Part shown: piece by piece, positions 34,799 to 38,079 of the stretch
How positions within the stretch are numbered: position 1 is the first letter of the stretch
Layout of the letters: the number at the start of each line of letters is the position of its first letter
Origin: Candidatus Fermentithermobacillaceae bacterium UBA3907
GTDB lineage: Bacteria > Bacillota > Sulfobacillia > Fermentithermobacillales > Fermentithermobacillaceae
DNA length: 38,079 bases
Direction: 5' to 3'
Assembly (NCBI GenBank): GCA_002391545.1
Contig: DGFF01000051.1
Span: 1-38,079 of the forward strand
Notes under the pieces: generated by a model
Seen by the model: only the letters and a program-made list of their open reading frames with translations
Database searches by the model: none
Told to the model about the DNA's origin: nothing
Position numbers and translations under genes: made by a program

Positions 34799-34884
34799 TC
34801 TTTTGGCGGAAAAAAACGCAGAAACTTACCTTATTTTTATAAGAGTGTACTTTTATACGAGACATTTTCCGTTTGGAAGTTATC

Positions 34885-34908
34885 CTACTATCAGTCTGCT
34901 AACAGTAG
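34885..34908 (-). other. Ten-pair stem-loop downstream of metG
   Basis: On the minus strand CTACTGTTAG-CAGA-CTGATAGTAG pairs fully if two G-U pairs are allowed. It could protect the metG transcript end or belong to a small RNA. Confidence 0.45.
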
Positions 34909-34977
34909 ATATGGGCAACCTTCTCCAGGCGTTCCGGATTTGTTGTTTCTCGTGCGCTTACTCGTATATTTATTAGG

Positions 34978-36669
34978 CTACTCTGAAACACCGCCGAATT
35001 GTTCCTGCAATTTGGTTACCTCGTCTGCTTCTATTTTTCTAAATAAAATAGGTGGGACTTCAAATTCTCTACCTGCTTTTAGGGCGTTCAGATCTAGAGC
35101 CTGGTCAAGATCAGCCTTCCTCTCTTGTGCATCCATCCCCAATGAGTCAAACAAGATTTCTGAGGTAAATGGAATGATAGGCGATGAAGCCAGAGCATAG
35201 GTGCGTACCAGATTTATACATGTTCTTACAACCAGAGCTGCCTCATCACGTTGGGTTTTGACCAGATTCCAGGGAGCCCGCGCATCAATGTAGACGTTTC
35301 CGTGGCTCCATAGTTGTTTCAGGGCTAGTACAGCCTTTCTGAACTCGAATTTTCGCAAGGCACTTCTGTAATCCGTCATACTATTCTTGCAATTTTCGAG
35401 CAGTTCGTCTTCTTGAGGTCCCCATATACCTCCTGCAGGGATAGTGTTGCCGAACTGGGATTCTGCAAGTTTCAAGGTACGATTCACAAAGTTTCCTAGG
35501 GTACCCGCTAGATCCTTGTTCACGACGGCTGAAAAAAGTTCCCAGGTGAAGTCCGAATCGTCAGACTCTGGCGCTTGAGTCATTAGGAAATACCGCCAAT
35601 AATCTGGAGGTAGTATTTGAAGAGCTTGATCCATGAACACGCCTCGGCCTTGACTAGTTGAAAACTTGCCTCCGTAGTAGGTGAGCCAGTTAAATCCTTT
35701 AATGTACGAGGCCATTGTCCAAGGTTCGCGCGTCCCTAGGATAGTTGCGGGCCAAACAATGGTGTGGAACGGCAAATTATCCTTTGCCATGAACTGTACG
35801 TGATATACGTCTTTAGCATCGTACCACCATGATTTCCAATCACATGCATCTGGATCTGCGTCTGACCATTCCTTTGTAGCTCCTATGTACTCGATGGGGG
35901 CATCGAACCATACGTAAAATACCTTGTCTTCAAACCCTTCCTTAGGAACAGGAACGCCCCATGAAAGGTCCCTAGTTATGCATCTTGGTTGCAGACCCTC
36001 GTTGAGCCACTTCAATGCTATAGACTTGGTAAGACGAGGCCAGTCCTGGTGAGACTTAACCCATCGTTCAACTTCGGAAGCTAACGCGTCCAACTTAAGG
36101 AATAGGTGGCGCGATTTACGAAGCTCCAGGTTTTGGCTACTTGAGACCGCAGATCTTGGGTTGATAAGTTCAGATGGGTCAAGAAGGGTTGCACAATTCT
36201 CACATTGATCGCCTCGAGCCATGTCATAGCCACAATGGGGGCAGGTTCCTATTACGTACCTATCTGGCAGGTATCTTTCATCATCTAGGCAATATATCTG
36301 TTGGATTTCTCTTTCTTCAATGAAGCCGTTTTTGTCTAGCATCCTAAAGAAATGCTGCGTTAATTCATGATTCTGGGGTGAGGAACTACGTCCAAAATAA
36401 TCGAAAGACAACCCGAAACGCATGTAGACGTCTTTTTGCCTTTGGTGCTGTATGTCGCAATAAGTTCGCACATCTAGTCCCTCTTCCAGTGCAGCAATTT
36501 CAGCTGGGGTTCCGTGCTCATCTGTTGCGCATATATAGATTACTTCTTCGCCTTCAAGGCGTAAGAAGCGTGAGTATACATCAGCGGGTAGCATAGAGCC
36601 TACTAGGTTTCCAAGATGCTTCATGCCGTTTATATAAGGCAACGCGCTTGTTACAAGGTATCGGGTCAT
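34978..36669 (-). CDS. metG: Methionyl-tRNA synthetase
   Basis: Class I synthetase charging tRNA-Met, 563 residues. The start MTRYLVTSALPYINGMKHLGN carries the HIGH-type motif as HLGN; the zinc knuckle has four cysteines (CPHCGYDMARGDQCENC, about residues 142-158); KMSKS appears as KFSTSQG near residue 340; the anticodon-binding helical domain follows. The C-terminal dimerisation/tRNA-binding domain found in many bacterial MetRS is absent. ATG 36669 has AGAGGTG nine bases upstream and sits 34 bases after a consensus promoter; an in-frame upstream start at 36738 falls in the -35 box and can be excluded. An inverted repeat encloses the ribosome binding site. Divergent from galK. Confidence 0.96.
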   Translation of the reverse strand: MTRYLVTSALPYINGMKHLGNLVGSMLPADVYSRFLRLEGEEVIYICATDEHGTPAEIAALEEGLDVRTYCDIQHQRQKDVYMRFGLSFDYFGRSSSPQNHELTQHFFRMLDKNGFIEEREIQQIYCLDDERYLPDRYVIGTCPHCGYDMARGDQCENCATLLDPSELINPRSAVSSSQNLELRKSRHLFLKLDALASEVERWVKSHQDWPRLTKSIALKWLNEGLQPRCITRDLSWGVPVPKEGFEDKVFYVWFDAPIEYIGATKEWSDADPDACDWKSWWYDAKDVYHVQFMAKDNLPFHTIVWPATILGTREPWTMASYIKGFNWLTYYGGKFSTSQGRGVFMDQALQILPPDYWRYFLMTQAPESDDSDFTWELFSAVVNKDLAGTLGNFVNRTLKLAESQFGNTIPAGGIWGPQEDELLENCKNSMTDYRSALRKFEFRKAVLALKQLWSHGNVYIDARAPWNLVKTQRDEAALVVRTCINLVRTYALASSPIIPFTSEILFDSLGMDAQERKADLDQALDLNALKAGREFEVPPILFRKIEADEVTKLQEQFGGVSE

Positions 36670-36670
36670 C

Positions 36671-36707
36671 GTGAAAACACCTCTTTTGATTTCATCCAGG
36701 TTTTCAC
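36671..36707 (-). promoter_or_regulatory. Inverted repeat enclosing the metG ribosome binding site
   Basis: On the minus strand GTGAAAAC (36707-36700) and GTTTTCAC (36678-36671) are perfect 8-base arms; AGAGG of the ribosome binding site lies in the loop against the second arm, one base before ATG. The first arm may begin at or just before the transcript start, so at least six pairs can form in RNA. Confidence 0.5.
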
Positions 36708-36709
36708 TA

Positions 36710-36738
36710 ATAATATTGTTGATATGGGTTTGTGTCAA
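36710..36738 (-). promoter_or_regulatory. Predicted sigma-A promoter of metG
   Basis: Minus-strand TTGACA (36738-36733) and TATTAT (36715-36710) with a 17-base spacer; transcript start near 36704. Confidence 0.8.
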
Positions 36739-36907
36739 ATGCGTGAGTGAATTATGAGAAATGTAGAAAGGGGATCCTTAGGCATAGAATGTTGAAGATA
36801 GACGAAACGAGCGGTTTTGGATGGGGAAGATTGATATGATCTGTTTGAGGACATCGGGACGATTTGGCTAGGCAAAGAAGAGAATGCTAGGAGGTAAAAG
36901 TCATAAC

Positions 36908-38079
36908 GTGGGCGGTCCAGACTCGAATTCACCTATAGATTCTTTGGAATTGCAGACGAAATTTGCAGAGGTTTACGGGCCAGGGCCAGGTGACATTAAG
37001 ATATTTTTTGCGCCTGGCAGGGTCAATTTAATTGGTGAGCACACTGATTACAATGGTGGCAATGTCATGCCTGTGGCTATTTCCAGAGGGATTTACGCGG
37101 CAGTTAGATACTTTGACAGGTTGGACAAACGAAGTGTGCGACTAGCTTCGCTTAATGAGCCAGGTTTGGTTTACTTGGACCTAGACAGACCTTCTTCCTA
37201 CCTAGCAGAACGCGGGTGGGGTAATTATCCGGCGGGAGTTATAGAAGAAATACGGAAAGGTGGCTCACCATGTCATTTCCAGAATGAAGGGGAACAGCCC
37301 TTTTGCAGTTATTTGGAGACCCAATCAAATCAATGGTATGCAGATATTAGAGGGTGTGAAGTGCTGTTTTGGGGCGATCTTCCAGTAGGATCTGGGTTGT
37401 CTTCTTCTGCTGCCCTGGAAGTACTTACTGCCTATTTGTTGATGTTTCCCGTGTTCGACGACAAAGTTGATAGGCTATGGATGGCCCAGTTGTGCCAACG
37501 GGCGGAAAACTGTTTTGTGGGTGTAGACTGCGGTATTATGGACCAGTTTGCTGTAGCAATGGGTAAAAAAGACCATGCGATCTATTTGAACTGTTCTTCC
37601 TTGGCTCATTCCTACGTCCCCTTGAATCTCGATGGATTCGAGTTAGTGGTTATGAACACAAACAGAAAACGTAGTTTGTATGAGTCTCGTTACAACGAGA
37701 GACGCAAAGAATGCCAACTTGCTCTTAAGATAATTAGAGAAAAGAATCGTGAGGCCCATTTAGATAACCTTGCACAAGCTAGTTTGGACCAGGTTGTAAA
37801 GAGTTTTGGAACAATTGAAAATTCAGTGCTGGCAAGAAGGGCTAGGCACGTTATTACTGAGGACGCACGAACTAGTAAAGCCAGATTATTTCTTTCAGAA
37901 GGTGATGTTCTGGCTTTTGGGAACCTGTTGGTCGAGTCCCACAACTCGTTAAGATATGATTACGAAGTTTCATGTTTTGAGTTGGATGTTTTGGTTGATG
38001 CGGCAAATTCAATGCATTCGTGTGCAGGGGCAAGGATGACTGGAGCGGGATTCGGTGGATGCGCAATATCACTGGTGAG
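36908..38079 (+). CDS. galK: Galactokinase (partial, 3' end outside window)
   Basis: GHMP kinase that phosphorylates galactose in the Leloir pathway. About 390 codons are visible, without frameshift. The signature GRVNLIGEHTDYNGG lies near residue 40, the ATP loop LPVGSGLSSSAALEVL follows in the middle, GVDCGIMDQFA carries the catalytic Asp, and the third motif TGAGFGGCAISL is reached just before the window edge, so only a short C-terminus is missing. A stretch around residues 125-145 (between PAGVIEEI and CEVLFWGDL) looks longer than usual. GTG 36908 has AGGAGG 13 bases upstream; an in-frame ATG at 36884 or TTG at 36944 are alternatives. Divergent from metG; no other galactose gene is visible. 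Confidence 0.92.
   Translation, partial: MGGPDSNSPIDSLELQTKFAEVYGPGPGDIKIFFAPGRVNLIGEHTDYNGGNVMPVAISRGIYAAVRYFDRLDKRSVRLASLNEPGLVYLDLDRPSSYLAERGWGNYPAGVIEEIRKGGSPCHFQNEGEQPFCSYLETQSNQWYADIRGCEVLFWGDLPVGSGLSSSAALEVLTAYLLMFPVFDDKVDRLWMAQLCQRAENCFVGVDCGIMDQFAVAMGKKDHAIYLNCSSLAHSYVPLNLDGFELVVMNTNRKRSLYESRYNERRKECQLALKIIREKNREAHLDNLAQASLDQVVKSFGTIENSVLARRARHVITEDARTSKARLFLSEGDVLAFGNLLVESHNSLRYDYEVSCFELDVLVDAANSMHSCAGARMTGAGFGGCAISLV

Larger units (their letters stand above)
34532..34977. other. Intergenic region between metG and the diguanylate cyclase pair
   Basis: About 446 bases, AT-rich, with no convincing gene. It holds the predicted promoter, a long leader, and a stem-loop of 10 pairs (34885-34894 with 34899-34908, loop four bases) about 70 bases after the metG stop; no T-run follows, so it is not a standard terminator. 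An open frame of 83 codons on the minus strand (34798-34547) begins in the -35 box and has no ribosome binding site. No cyclic di-GMP riboswitch motif was recognised. Confidence 0.5.

Noticed and set aside
34617..35200. Two plus-strand open frames of 119 and 140 codons near the metG end
   Set aside because: They overlap the metG coding end or the leader of the cyclases, lack ribosome binding sites and look like chance frames.
36670..36738. N-terminal extension of metG to the start at 36738
   Set aside because: The extra 23 codons contain the promoter and the leader inverted repeat and do not match the family; ATG 36669 has the ribosome binding site.

Overview
The window looks like a chromosomal segment of an anaerobic, peptide- and amino-acid-using bacterium. 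A Gram-positive (Firmicutes/Clostridia-like) origin is the best guess, though the taxon is not proven. Reasons: near-consensus TTGACA/TATAAT promoters, strong AGGAGG-type ribosome binding sites with many TTG and GTG starts, a stand-alone RND pump with no membrane-fusion or outer-membrane partner, oxygen-sensitive redox proteins (an iron-sulfur flavoprotein, a C_GCAxxG_C_C protein and an erythrin-only rubrerythrin), and a large set of peptidases. I saw no rRNA or tRNA genes, CRISPR array, insertion sequence or prophage.

Layout. 1-4464 (minus): peptide ABC transporter operon oppA-oppB-oppC-oppD; oppD runs off the left edge. 4905-9390 (plus): N-acyl-D-amino-acid deacylase, tldD and tldE, closed by a hairpin terminator. 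9536-12856: an ANKH/MATE-type membrane transporter convergent with an S9 acylaminoacyl-type peptidase. 13058-17386: a ferritin-like diiron protein, a bidirectional terminator, then an RND exporter behind a MarR regulator. 17578-19618: nicotinamidase and a MATE efflux protein. 19975-23804: a long M14 carboxypeptidase-like protein and an imidazolonepropionase-like amidohydrolase, closed by a strong terminator. 23907-29068: histidine phosphatase, C_GCAxxG_C_C redox protein, purA, a metallo-beta-lactamase-fold protein and an M20 (AbgB-like) amidohydrolase. 29048-30929 (minus): nagB, iron-sulfur flavoprotein and ogt, joined by ATGA overlaps. 31213-31701 (plus): a lone P-loop protein resembling BrxF of type 3 BREX phage defence. 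31799-34531 (minus): two paralogous membrane diguanylate cyclases. 34978-36669 (minus): metG. 36908-38079 (plus): galactokinase, cut by the right edge.

How the genes fit together. The left two thirds reads as a peptide-scavenging district. Opp imports peptides; TldD/E, the S9 enzyme, the M14 protein and the M20 and amidohydrolase enzymes would cut or deacylate them; the D-aminoacylase would free D-amino acids. Efflux proteins (RND, MATE) and redox or repair proteins lie between them. The right third is mixed housekeeping and signalling (adenylosuccinate synthetase, glucosamine-6-phosphate deaminase, DNA alkyl repair, c-di-GMP synthesis, methionyl-tRNA synthetase, galactose use).

Most worth a second look: the orphan BrxF-like ATPase, a small hairpin lying between the Shine-Dalgarno sequence and the purA start codon, an inverted repeat enclosing the metG ribosome binding site, the ANKH-like transporter, and the duplicated diguanylate cyclases.
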